Part shown: one piece after another, positions 6,063-13,356 of the stretch
Numbering within the stretch: position 1 is the first letter of the stretch
Layout: each line of letters opens with the position of its first letter
NCBI GenBank assembly: GCA_044349205.1
Contig: JBIKRJ010000048.1
Location: 1-13,356 of the forward strand
Direction: 5' to 3'
Length of the DNA stretch: 13,356 bases
Origin: UBA9547 sp044349205
Lineage (GTDB): Bacteria; Bacteroidota; Bacteroidia; Cytophagales; UBA9547
The notes under the pieces: generated by a model
Told to the model about the DNA's origin: nothing
Seen by the model: the letters and a program-made list of their open reading frames with translations, nothing else
The model's database searches: none
Program-made: the position numbers and the translations under genes

Positions 6063-7274
6063 CTAACTAATCGCTTCGTTCACCAACTTAGCAGCATCTT
6101 TCAATACCACCGCCGATTTTACTTTCAAGCCCGACTCGTTGATAATCTTTGCTCCTTCTTCGGCATTTGTACCTTGCAAACGCACAATGATGGGCACTGG
6201 TATGTTGCCAATGGCCTTGTATGCTTCTACTACCCCATTGGCCACACGGTCGCAGCGCACTATACCGCCAAAAACATTTATCAATATGGCTTTTACATTG
6301 GGATCCTTCAAAATTATTCTAAAACCTGCTTCCACCGTTTTGGCATTGGCTCCACCTCCTACATCCAAAAAGTTGGCTGGCTCGCCTCCCGAAAGCTTAA
6401 TGACATCCATAGTGGCCATGGCCAAACCGGCACCGTTTACCATACACCCTACATTGCCGTCTAACTTCACATAGTTCAAGTTGTTTTCGCCAGCTTCTAC
6501 TTCCAAAGGATCTTCTTCAGTAATATCGCGATAAGCGGCCAATTCTGGGTGACGGAACAAAGCATTGTCGTCCAAACTTAACTTGCAGTCAACGGCCAAA
6601 ATTTGGTCGTCTGAAGTTTTCAAAACTGGATTTATTTCTATCATTTCAGCATCACTATCCACATAAGCTTTGTAAAGCTTGGTGATGAAGCTGACCATTT
6701 CTTTAAATGCATTGCCAGACAAGCCCAAACCAAACGCTACTTTTCTAGCCTGAAATGGTTGAAGCCCCACTAATGGGTTTATCCATTCTTTGAATATTTT
6801 TTCAGGAGTTTTATGTGCGACTTCTTCAATGTCCATACCGCCTTCTGTACTGGCAATGATGACGTTTTGCCCAGTAGCACGATCCAACAAAATGCTTAAA
6901 TACAATTCATTGGGCGGCGTGGCACCAGGGTAATACACATCGGCGGCTACAAGTATTTTGTTTACCATTTTACCTTCTGCACCAGTTTGTAAGGTAACCA
7001 ATGTGCCGCCCAATATTTGAGAAGCCTTGGTTTTTACCTCATCGAGCGTTTTGGCCACCATTACACCGCGGTACTCGGTGCCTTTTATCTTTCCTTTTCC
7101 ACGACCACCCGCATGTATCTGTGCCTTTATGACCCAAAGATTAGTTCCTGTTAGTTCTGTCAGTTTTTTTGCGGCTTCAAGGGCTTGTTCAGGCGTTTCG
7201 ACCATGATGCCTTCGCCAATTTTGACTCCGTGTTTTTTCAGGATTTCTTTCCCTTGGTATTCGTGTATGTTCAT
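6063..7274 (-). CDS. sucC: Succinyl-CoA synthetase (ADP-forming), beta subunit
   Basis: The 403-residue ATP-grasp subunit (388 in E. coli) acts in the TCA cycle, interconverting succinyl-CoA and succinate with substrate-level phosphorylation. The start at 7274 gives the canonical MNIHEYQGKEILKKHG. The frame stays open to an ATG at 7340, but that 22-residue extension is not family-like and a candidate promoter lies within it. Motifs are IKAQIHAGGRGKG (49-61, nucleotide binding), STEGGMDIEEVA (142-153), EINP with N215 and D229 as probable Mg ligands (E. coli N199 and D213), GCMVNGAGLAMATMD (276-290), NFLDVGGGA (301-309) and INVFGGIVRCDRVANG (332-347). The alpha subunit gene sucD is not adjacent: a strong terminator follows directly and the next gene is groES. 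It is transcribed alone, divergently from the ABC ATPase gene. Confidence 0.98.
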   Translation of the reverse strand: MNIHEYQGKEILKKHGVKIGEGIMVETPEQALEAAKKLTELTGTNLWVIKAQIHAGGRGKGKIKGTEYRGVMVAKTLDEVKTKASQILGGTLVTLQTGAEGKMVNKILVAADVYYPGATPPNELYLSILLDRATGQNVIIASTEGGMDIEEVAHKTPEKIFKEWINPLVGLQPFQARKVAFGLGLSGNAFKEMVSFITKLYKAYVDSDAEMIEINPVLKTSDDQILAVDCKLSLDDNALFRHPELAAYRDITEEDPLEVEAGENNLNYVKLDGNVGCMVNGAGLAMATMDVIKLSGGEPANFLDVGGGANAKTVEAGFRIILKDPNVKAILINVFGGIVRCDRVANGVVEAYKAIGNIPVPIIVRLQGTNAEEGAKIINESGLKVKSAVVLKDAAKLVNEAIS

Positions 7275-7310
7275 CTTATAAGTATTAGGGCAAAATGCTT
7301 GTTCATTTTC

Positions 7311-7341
7311 CAAATTAAACCAATTCATTTCTATTTTCAAA
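7311..7341 (-). promoter_or_regulatory. Candidate sucC promoter (Bacteroidota-type)
   Basis: Read on the minus strand, TTTG (7341-7338) is followed after 20 nt by TAATTTG (7317-7311), one base short of the TTTG-N~19-TAnnTTTG consensus of the Bacteroidota housekeeping sigma factor. Transcription would begin near 7305, leaving a leader of about 30 nt before the ATG at 7274. This supports the internal start of sucC over the ATG at 7340. Confidence 0.4.
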
Positions 7342-7354
7342 TTAGATGAATTGG
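7320..7354. promoter_or_regulatory. Dyad symmetry in the divergent sucC / ABC ATPase intergenic region
   Basis: CCAATTCAT (7320-7328) is repeated inverted as ATGAATTGG (7346-7354), and the pairing can extend 3 bp inward past a 2-nt bulge (CTA with TAG). It overlaps the candidate sucC promoter, so it could be an operator or a leader hairpin. No regulator family is recognised, and AT-rich DNA can yield such dyads by chance. Confidence 0.3.
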
Positions 7355-7405
7355 AAGGCTAAACCTAAAAACATAGCAAGGTCATCTGAAATCTAAAATT
7401 AAACT

Positions 7406-7413
7406 TAATTTTG
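7406..7413 (+). promoter_or_regulatory. Candidate -7 element for the LolD-like ABC ATPase gene
   Basis: TAATTTTG is an exact match to TAnnTTTG and ends 15 nt before the ATG at 7429, predicting a very short leader. No clear -33 TTTG is seen 19-21 nt upstream, so the promoter is only half supported. Confidence 0.4.
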
Positions 7414-7428
7414 ACATAAATATGAACT

Positions 7429-8079
7429 ATGATTGAGGCAATAAATTTGAAAAAAAACTACGGCCAATTGCAAGTATTAAAAGGGGTAAGCTTACACATT
7501 GGAAAAGGAGAGTTTGTCTCGATTGTAGGCCCTTCAGGTGCAGGTAAATCGACACTGCTACATATCATTGGGACATTGGACAAATACGACCAAGGAAGTG
7601 TCCTTATCGATGATAAAAACCCTTTTTCAATGAAATCAAGTGAACTTGCCTCTTTTCGCAATACCCAGTTTGGTTTTGTATTTCAATTTCATAATCTATT
7701 ACCCGAATTTACAGCCCTTGAAAATGTGTGTTTGCCAGGTTTAATTGGCGATAGAGCTCAAAAAGAAGTAGAAAAAGAGGCCAAGGAATGGCTAGAAAAA
7801 TTTGGTTTGCAAAAAAGAATGGAACACAAACCTTCCGAACTTTCGGGCGGTGAGCAACAACGCGTTTCGGTTGCCAGAGCCCTTATCAACAAGCCTAAAA
7901 TTATTTTCGCCGACGAACCTACGGGAAACTTGGATGCTACAAATGCAGCGCAAATGCACCATCATTTTCTTGAATTGAACCGTGATTTGGGCATCACGTT
8001 TGTTGTGGTCACCCACAATCAGGAATTTGCCAACATGGCGCATCGAAAAATAGAGATGCGAGATGGCCAAATAGAGTGA
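7429..8079 (+). CDS. ABC transporter ATP-binding protein, LolD/MacB-like
   Basis: The 216-residue protein is a complete stand-alone nucleotide-binding domain. Walker A is GPSGAGKST (34-42), the Q-loop Gln is Q86 (FVFQFHNLLPEFTALENV), the signature is LSGGEQQR (138-145), Walker B is IIFADEP (158-164), followed by the D-loop region TGNLD (165-169) and the switch His H196 (VVTHN). The QFHNLLPEFTALENV segment and 'GTLDKYDQG' match the LolD/FtsE/MacB subgroup. LolD energises LolCE, which releases lipoproteins from the inner membrane for transport to the outer membrane. No permease gene lies beside it; it stands alone, divergent from sucC and convergent with the PorP/SprF gene (6 bp apart). LolD is the likeliest role, but other MacB-type ATPases share these motifs. 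Confidence 0.85.
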   Translation: MIEAINLKKNYGQLQVLKGVSLHIGKGEFVSIVGPSGAGKSTLLHIIGTLDKYDQGSVLIDDKNPFSMKSSELASFRNTQFGFVFQFHNLLPEFTALENVCLPGLIGDRAQKEVEKEAKEWLEKFGLQKRMEHKPSELSGGEQQRVSVARALINKPKIIFADEPTGNLDATNAAQMHHHFLELNRDLGITFVVVTHNQEFANMAHRKIEMRDGQIE

Positions 8080-8085
8080 TATCTT

Positions 8086-9054
8086 CTAAAACTCCAATCG
8101 CCTAAATTTGGGCGTGTGCGTCTTTTCCATGTTCCGCAACTCGTAGTTTATGAATACTTCGTGCGTTCCCGAGTTACGAAACCTTGGCACTCCGGCTATC
8201 GACACATAGTCGAAAGAATAGCCAATCTTTATCTTTTCCTTGAATTTATCACTGATTTTGTCGGCATTTACCCCAATGTTGAAAGTAAATGCTGCACCTG
8301 TCCGATATCCAAAACCAAGCCAAATAGCCTCTTTGTATTCTCCAACAATTTTTGCTTGTACTTGCAGTGGCGCATTGTTCACATAATTGAGCCAAAAAGC
8401 AGGTTTTAACCTATATTTTTCTCCGAGAGACTGATTGTACCCTCCATTGAAATAAAAGTGTCTCAATAGTTTAGAATTGGCTAGCTGGTTGCTGTATTTA
8501 ATTTGTGACTGGGTAAGGTGTACCGACGAAAGTCCCAAGTAAAATTTGTCATCTTGGTGACGATATAGAAAACCAACTCCCAATTCGGGTAGAATGGGAG
8601 ATTGAATGCCTTGATTTACCAAGGGGTCGAATTGGTCAAATGCCCTAATTTCATCCTGATTGGCCCTGTATTGGCGCATTCCTACTTGCATTCCCATGCC
8701 CAGTTTCCCACTTGTCAAGTCCAAGTGATAGGCATATGAACCCATCAGTGTAAAATTGCGCTCTATACCAGCTCTGTCTGTCACCACGTGTAGGCCTGCA
8801 CCCATGGTTTGTTGTTTCAAAGGAGCATTGGCACTGAATGTTTGCGTGACGGGGGCATTTTCAAAACCTGAGGCCACCCATTGGTTTCTATTGAAAAGCG
8901 TAAAGTTTAGGTTTTCGGAAGTACCTGCAAAAGCTGGGTTATATATCAGAGGATTGAATTGAAACTGGGTAAATTGGGGATCTTGCTGAGCCCAGGTACG
9001 CTGTACCAATCCCAGCAAAAAACAAAAACCTATTATCCATCTTTTCCTTGCCAT
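8086..9054 (-). CDS. PorP/SprF family type IX secretion-associated outer-membrane protein
   Basis: The product is 322 residues with an N-terminal signal peptide (basic MARKR, hydrophobic core about 6-18, likely cleavage after TWA at 22). Directly after it comes the family hallmark QDPQFTQFQFNPLIYNP (24-40) followed by AFAGT. The rest is rich in alternating beta-strand patterns (such as GAGLHVVTDRAG and LGVGFLYRHQDDKFYLGLS), consistent with an outer-membrane beta barrel. Family members (PorP in Porphyromonas, SprF in Flavobacterium) assist secretion or surface attachment of T9SS cargo; SprF is specifically needed for the type B cargo SprB. Here the gene lies 9 bp downstream of a giant adhesin with a type B sorting domain, on the same strand, so it is probably the dedicated partner of that adhesin. 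It is one of many expected paralogs and not necessarily the core PorP. Confidence 0.92.
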   Translation of the reverse strand: MARKRWIIGFCFLLGLVQRTWAQQDPQFTQFQFNPLIYNPAFAGTSENLNFTLFNRNQWVASGFENAPVTQTFSANAPLKQQTMGAGLHVVTDRAGIERNFTLMGSYAYHLDLTSGKLGMGMQVGMRQYRANQDEIRAFDQFDPLVNQGIQSPILPELGVGFLYRHQDDKFYLGLSSVHLTQSQIKYSNQLANSKLLRHFYFNGGYNQSLGEKYRLKPAFWLNYVNNAPLQVQAKIVGEYKEAIWLGFGYRTGAAFTFNIGVNADKISDKFKEKIKIGYSFDYVSIAGVPRFRNSGTHEVFINYELRNMEKTHTPKFRRLEF

Positions 9055-9063
9055 CTATCCTAT

Positions 9064-12000
9064 TTATCTGTGTAGCAACACATCGCGCTGTATGGGTTTA
9101 CTACCGTCTTTCAAATCTAAAATGTAATAATAAGTGCCTGCTGGCAATCCACCACCATCCCAATCGTTGTTGTAATTTTTTGATTCGAATACCTTGTTTC
9201 CCCAACGGTTAAAGACGTGCAATTCAGATTCTTTGTACAAATGCAAATTGGTGAAGTAAAGCACGTCATTATGACCATCGCCATTGGGCGTGAAAATGTT
9301 GAAACTAATGACTTTTGTGTTGTAATTCAGACATACCGTATTTGACCAACTTTCGCGCTGTGCTGTACTTTTTTCGATGGCACGAATCCTATAACACTGA
9401 TTTTCGGCATCAAAAGAGTTTAGGTATTTGGCCAAGGTATCCAAATTGCCAGAAACATAAAATGCAAGTGGGCCACCGTTCAAACCTCTCCAAATTTGGT
9501 ATTCGGCCACCACACTATCCCAACGCACAAAACTATTCCAATTCAAATTGGTTTCCTGCTGGTTGTCTGGTGCATCCTTCACAATACCTACCAACTGAAT
9601 ATTGCGTTGCGAACGGCTTTGCAATGTGTCCGAACAAACATTTAATTGTGTAGGCAAACCTAGTTTGTAATAGAAAACTCCTTCATTAGATGAAGATAAA
9701 TTGTTGTAATAAACACTGTCAGACTTCGAAACAGAGTCAATTTTTATCCAATTGGAATTGACCGACCTCCTAAATACATACAAGCTGTCTTGAACAATAT
9801 CTGCAGGATTAAACACTTTGAAATCTAATCGCACTAGCTTTTCGTCTTTGAAAAAATGGCCAGTATTGACCAAGCGAACTATGGAAGGGCGTTTGATTAT
9901 GATGCTGTCCACCCCTGGACATTCATTTCCTTTTCTAACCTCTACTTTGTATTCGTTAGAAGTCCATGAATTCACACCCGTCAAAGAATCGGCTGAAGTG
10001 GTAGCGAACAGGACATCGTTGGCAAACCAATTGTAAGTGTAATTATCGGCTGGAGTAGCTTGTGCCTTCAACCTTATTGCCTTATTGTTACAAATGAGGG
10101 TGTTATTTGGACTCAAGTTGACTAACGGAATAAAAGTAGAAATATTGAATGAAGTATCTTTATTGCATCTTGTACCGGCTCTAGTTATTGTTACTTGGAA
10201 CGTACCCAAATCTAAATTTGGATTCGTATAGGAGGTCAGGTCGCCAGAAAAATTATATGCCCCGCTAGGCGCCACTGTCAAATCTATTTTACCATCGGTC
10301 TGGTTACAGGAAGGAGTCGTAATGTTTGCAGAAACTGTAAAATCGGGAGTGGCATCTACCGAAATAACAGTATCAAATGCACATGCGTTTGATTTTTTTG
10401 TCAAAACAGCTAGGTAATCGCCAGCCCCTACATTGGTTTTAGTTTCTGAAATGAAATCACCACTAAAATCATAGTCTAATACTGTACCTTGACTTGGACT
10501 TAGGATTATAGTTCCGTCGGTTTTGTTGCAACTAGGCTTGGTAATATTGGCGTTAACGGTAAAATCGGTCTGATTTGTGAGTATAAAATTTTTGTCGATG
10601 GTACAATCTGTTCCTTGGCGGGTTACTATTGCACGATAAATGCCTCTTGCCAAATTAGTTTTGAGATTTGACGTAAAATCGCCACTGAAATCATACACAT
10701 CGGTAGCTCCAGCTGGATTTACTTTCAATTCGATAGCACCATTTGCTAGACTGCAACTAGATTTTGTGATGACAGCATCTAGCGTAAAATCGGGTTGGTT
10801 GCGTAATGTGAAATTGGTGTCTTTTTTACAGCCATCAGCACGCAAAATACTGATTGCGAAATTCTTGGCCACCAAACTAGTATTTGAGCCCAACGACAAA
10901 CCTCCTGTAACATTGTAAACTCCAGCTGGAGAAACAGCCAAGTTGATTGCCCCATCCGCTTTATTACACGTGGGGTTTGTGATTGTGGACGAAACAAAGA
11001 AAGGAATGTTTTGATCTAAGACAAAAGCTGTGTCTTTGAAGCAAGTAGTATTCTTACGCGTTATAATGACACGATATGATCCACTACCCAAATTGTTTGC
11101 CAAGGATGAGGTAAATTCACCTGAAAAATCATAGTCTGAAATAGCTCCTGGAGATACATTCAACTGAATAGAACCATCTTTTTGTGTACAAGTAGGTTTT
11201 GTCAAATTGGCGGTTACATCAAAGTCGGTTTTATTGCCCAAAATTATTGCTGTATCCAGTACACATATAAATTTGCTTATGGCCGAAACAGGGTATACCC
11301 CTGATGGTAAACCTGTAGTAACGGCTTGCGAAAGCGCCCCTTTGAACACATAATCGCCCACTGGGCCAGGTATTGGCAACAAACTTATTTCACCGTCGGT
11401 ATTACCGCAAAGTGGTTTTTGCAAAGTGGTGGCAAGGGTAAAATCGGCGGGACTTGTAAGTTCAAATGTGGTATCTTTTATGGCACAACCAGAACTTATT
11501 TGGGTGAAGGTTACTTTATAATCTCCTGCAGCCAAGCCATTGTTTACATCAGAAGTCAAGCTTCCACTAATGGAGTAATTGGAAATAGGGCCTGGGGTAA
11601 TAGTGAAGTTCAAAGCGCCATCCGACAATTTGCACTTAGGACGAACTTTGGTAGCAGAAACACTGAATGGGAAAGTGTTCTTCAGTTGAATTAAGGTATC
11701 TTTAAAGCACCCCGTAATCGTATCGGTTACTCTAACGTTGTAATTTCCAGGAGTTAGGTTTGTGTTGTTGGCTATTGAAAGACTGCCCGAAACTTTAAAT
11801 CCAATGGAAGGTGAAATGCTTATGTTGATGGCACCCGAACCGCCGCAAACAGGTTGTGTTACATCTGCCACAATATTGAACAATGGCTTGCCGGGTACAG
11901 ATATCGTATCAACAAAAGTGCAAATGCCATTTGTGGTGGAAACGTTGTACACTCCTGGCGCTACATTTGTACTTGTGGCACTAGTAAAACTTCCGCTAAA

Positions 12001-13356
12001 AGTGTAAGAACCAGCTGGAATAGTACTGATGTTTACTTCACCATTTTTCAAACCACAGTCTGGCTGTATGACATTTACTTGGGTAGTAAAATCTCCTTGC
12101 GATTCCAAGTTAAACGAAGTGTCGCGCATACATTTTGTAAGACTATCTACAATGCCAATTGTGTAAGTCCCTTTTAACAAATCGTTATTAGTGAAACCCG
12201 TTAGGTTGCCAGATGTTATACCAAATGGGCCCAAATTGGTGTTAAAACTTAGCGCTATGCTGCCATTATTTTTCGAGCAAGTTGGTTGTTTGACCGTGCT
12301 AGAGATGGTAAACTTTGGCAATTGCTTCACCACTATGTTGGTATCCAAACTACATTTTGAAATAGAATCAGTAATCGTAACTTGGTAATTTTTAGCTGTC
12401 AATATCGTATCAATCAATTTTGTAAGGTCTCCAGAAACCAAAAGTTTACCTACTGCTCCCGATACATTTAGATTTACAATGGCTGGCGAAACAGGAAGAC
12501 AGCCTATGTCTTTCACAATTGGATTTACTTTGAAACGGGTAGTAACCAAGGTAGTCAAAGTAGTATCGACACTTGGTGGCAATGCACATTGTTCGGTCGA
12601 TGTAAGTAATACTTTCACATTGGCATTTTTGGTTAAAGTGTCCAATTGCAATGTTTTTCCAAAACCAGTTTGCACGGAAAGTCCATTTACAAACCATTGA
12701 AAAATAGGACTTGTGCCTGCATTTATTTCAACGGCAGTGTAGGTAACGCTGGTTTTGGCACAAACTATATTTGAGGCAGATTGAGATAAAATAACGCTTG
12801 GAACTGTGGCAGGAATAATGCCTAGGTTTATGGAGTCTGATACCGTATTACAACCACCTGCAGTCGTTCGTTTCACCTTATAAAAACCTGCACTATTGGC
12901 TTGTATTGACTGATTCGTGCCGATCAGATTGTTTGAAAGAAACCATTGGTCTTGACCTGAAACAAAATTAGTAATACTGATATCCAGGCTTTTCCCTTGG
13001 CATACTTGTTGTGCTCCCGATAAGCTTAATAAAGGTTTTGGTGGTGCTGATCTTATTCCAATATTTTTTGAATCTGATGTGGCGGAACAAGTACCCAAAG
13101 TCGTCCTCACCTTGTAAGCTCCGGCCTGCGTCACAACCAAACTATCTGTATTGGCACCAAAAATCTCAATTCCATTTACTATCCACTGTAAATTTTGGGT
13201 AGAACTTGTGAATAGTCTCAAGCTATTGCCGGGGCAAATTGAATCGGAAGCTGAAAGGATGGTTGGTTTTGCAGGACTTGGATTGGTAATAATTTGAATG
13301 GAATCTTCCCCAATACATGAAACGTTATTCACCTTTAATAATAACTTTCCAGACGT
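9064..13356 (-). CDS. Giant T9SS-secreted repeat adhesin with type B (gliding-motility-associated) C-terminal domain, partial
   Basis: The frame is open to the right edge, so the N-terminus and signal peptide lie outside; 1430 residues are visible (numbered from the edge). Domains in order are: the end of an upstream domain (1-25); three Ig-like domains (about 28-101, 105-180 and 182-275), each with spaced Cys and a W or Q-W core; eleven tandem repeats of about 70-75 residues (about 276-1076); a fourth Ig-like domain (about 1077-1155); an Fn3-like region (about 1158-1345, with NLNWNSFVRWDSVVAEYQIWR and SNTVCL); and a type B sorting domain (1351-1430). The sorting domain shows FNIFTPNGDGHNDVLYF, LHVFNRWGNKVFESKNY, NDWDGGGLPAGTYYYIL and a terminal LLHR. 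Such proteins are exported through T9SS and held at the cell surface, where they act in adhesion or gliding, as SprB does. The PorP/SprF gene follows 9 bp downstream. The ligand is unknown. Confidence 0.93.
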   Translation of the reverse strand, partial: TSGKLLLKVNNVSCIGEDSIQIITNPSPAKPTILSASDSICPGNSLRLFTSSTQNLQWIVNGIEIFGANTDSLVVTQAGAYKVRTTLGTCSATSDSKNIGIRSAPPKPLLSLSGAQQVCQGKSLDISITNFVSGQDQWFLSNNLIGTNQSIQANSAGFYKVKRTTAGGCNTVSDSINLGIIPATVPSVILSQSASNIVCAKTSVTYTAVEINAGTSPIFQWFVNGLSVQTGFGKTLQLDTLTKNANVKVLLTSTEQCALPPSVDTTLTTLVTTRFKVNPIVKDIGCLPVSPAIVNLNVSGAVGKLLVSGDLTKLIDTILTAKNYQVTITDSISKCSLDTNIVVKQLPKFTISSTVKQPTCSKNNGSIALSFNTNLGPFGITSGNLTGFTNNDLLKGTYTIGIVDSLTKCMRDTSFNLESQGDFTTQVNVIQPDCGLKNGEVNISTIPAGSYTFSGSFTSATSTNVAPGVYNVSTTNGICTFVDTISVPGKPLFNIVADVTQPVCGGSGAINISISPSIGFKVSGSLSIANNTNLTPGNYNVRVTDTITGCFKDTLIQLKNTFPFSVSATKVRPKCKLSDGALNFTITPGPISNYSISGSLTSDVNNGLAAGDYKVTFTQISSGCAIKDTTFELTSPADFTLATTLQKPLCGNTDGEISLLPIPGPVGDYVFKGALSQAVTTGLPSGVYPVSAISKFICVLDTAIILGNKTDFDVTANLTKPTCTQKDGSIQLNVSPGAISDYDFSGEFTSSLANNLGSGSYRVIITRKNTTCFKDTAFVLDQNIPFFVSSTITNPTCNKADGAINLAVSPAGVYNVTGGLSLGSNTSLVAKNFAISILRADGCKKDTNFTLRNQPDFTLDAVITKSSCSLANGAIELKVNPAGATDVYDFSGDFTSNLKTNLARGIYRAIVTRQGTDCTIDKNFILTNQTDFTVNANITKPSCNKTDGTIILSPSQGTVLDYDFSGDFISETKTNVGAGDYLAVLTKKSNACAFDTVISVDATPDFTVSANITTPSCNQTDGKIDLTVAPSGAYNFSGDLTSYTNPNLDLGTFQVTITRAGTRCNKDTSFNISTFIPLVNLSPNNTLICNNKAIRLKAQATPADNYTYNWFANDVLFATTSADSLTGVNSWTSNEYKVEVRKGNECPGVDSIIIKRPSIVRLVNTGHFFKDEKLVRLDFKVFNPADIVQDSLYVFRRSVNSNWIKIDSVSKSDSVYYNNLSSSNEGVFYYKLGLPTQLNVCSDTLQSRSQRNIQLVGIVKDAPDNQQETNLNWNSFVRWDSVVAEYQIWRGLNGGPLAFYVSGNLDTLAKYLNSFDAENQCYRIRAIEKSTAQRESWSNTVCLNYNTKVISFNIFTPNGDGHNDVLYFTNLHLYKESELHVFNRWGNKVFESKNYNNDWDGGGLPAGTYYYILDLKDGSKPIQRDVLLHR
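9067..9306 (-). other. T9SS type B sorting domain (C-terminal signal) of the adhesin
   Basis: The last 80 codons of the adhesin encode a gliding-motility-associated C-terminal domain: an F-TPNGDGHND opening, the central VFNRWGNKVFES, then Y-NDWDG and PAGTYYYIL, ending in a basic residue. This differs from the type A signal, which lacks the FTPNGDG and FNRWG motifs. It is the address that directs the protein to the type IX translocon. Confidence 0.93.
10129..12531 (-). repeat. Array of eleven protein repeats of about 70-75 residues, two Cys each, inside the adhesin
   Basis: Each unit opens with a pattern like FTVxANITxPxC-xxxDGxIxL, continues with xYDFSGDFTS-xxTNL-xxGxYxVxIT, and closes with xC-xKDTxFxL. 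The first Cys of each unit falls at residues 286, 360, 434, 504, 575, 650, 723, 797, 868, 943 and 1017 (numbered from the window edge), a spacing of 70-75. The second Cys falls at 335, 409, 479, 550, 624, 698, 772, 843, 918, 992 and 1064. The layout resembles the SprB-type repeat, but the usual YxWSNG core is replaced by YxFSGxFTS. The DNA word GTAAAATCGG recurs at several unit boundaries, though overall nucleotide similarity between units looks modest, suggesting old duplications. Unit 1 lacks the P-x-C and DG motif and is the most degenerate. Confidence 0.85.

Noticed and set aside
8098..8113. CGCC...GGCG mini-hairpin near the convergent ends of the ABC ATPase and PorP/SprF genes
   Set aside because: The stem is only 4 bp, lies inside the PorP/SprF coding end, and has no T-tract, so it is not a credible terminator.
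13330..13332. GTG codon as a possible start of the adhesin
   Set aside because: The frame remains open for 8 more codons to the window edge, there is no signal peptide, and the sequence begins in the middle of a domain; the true start lies outside.

Overview
The window reads as a chromosomal segment of a Bacteroidota bacterium, possibly a Cytophagales- or Saprospirales-like lineage (that finer placement is a guess). The phylum is supported by a type IX secretion (T9SS) type B C-terminal signal on a giant adhesin, an adjacent PorP/SprF-family protein, a TAnnTTTG-type -7 promoter motif, the absence of strong Shine-Dalgarno sites, and the style of the RND pump.

Layout. (1) Positions 3-3850, plus strand: the last 25 codons of an RND periplasmic adaptor, a small IVP/S23-type four-helix-bundle gene, and a full RND inner-membrane pump. 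The four-helix gene sits between two 24-nt inverted repeats (75-98 and 462-485), so it looks like an intervening-sequence-type cassette lodged between adaptor and pump. (2) A bidirectional terminator at 3870-3907 separates the pump from the convergent groES-groEL operon (5894 to 3928, minus strand). (3) A strong terminator at 6008-6046 ends a stand-alone sucC (7274 to 6063, minus strand). (4) A 154-bp divergent promoter region separates sucC from a LolD-like ABC ATPase gene (7429-8079, plus strand). (5) Convergent with that gene, and filling the right third of the window, is an operon read leftward: a giant secreted adhesin (running off the right edge, ending at 9064) followed 9 bp later by a PorP/SprF-family gene (9054 to 8086).

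How the parts work together. The adaptor and pump should form a tripartite efflux system with an outer-membrane factor that is not seen here. GroES and GroEL form the chaperonin, and SucC is the beta subunit of succinyl-CoA synthetase, whose alpha subunit is not in the window. The adhesin carries Ig-like domains, eleven repeats of about 70-75 residues with two cysteines each, an Fn3-like region and a type B sorting domain. The PorP/SprF protein is its probable outer-membrane partner.

The most unusual structure is the inverted-repeat-bounded four-helix-bundle cassette. Its left arm overlaps the adaptor stop codon, its right arm ends 5 nt before the pump start codon, and in RNA it could fold into a long-range stem with the gene as its loop. 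No tRNA, rRNA, CRISPR array or conventional transposase gene was seen, and no gene-free gap exceeds 300 bp.
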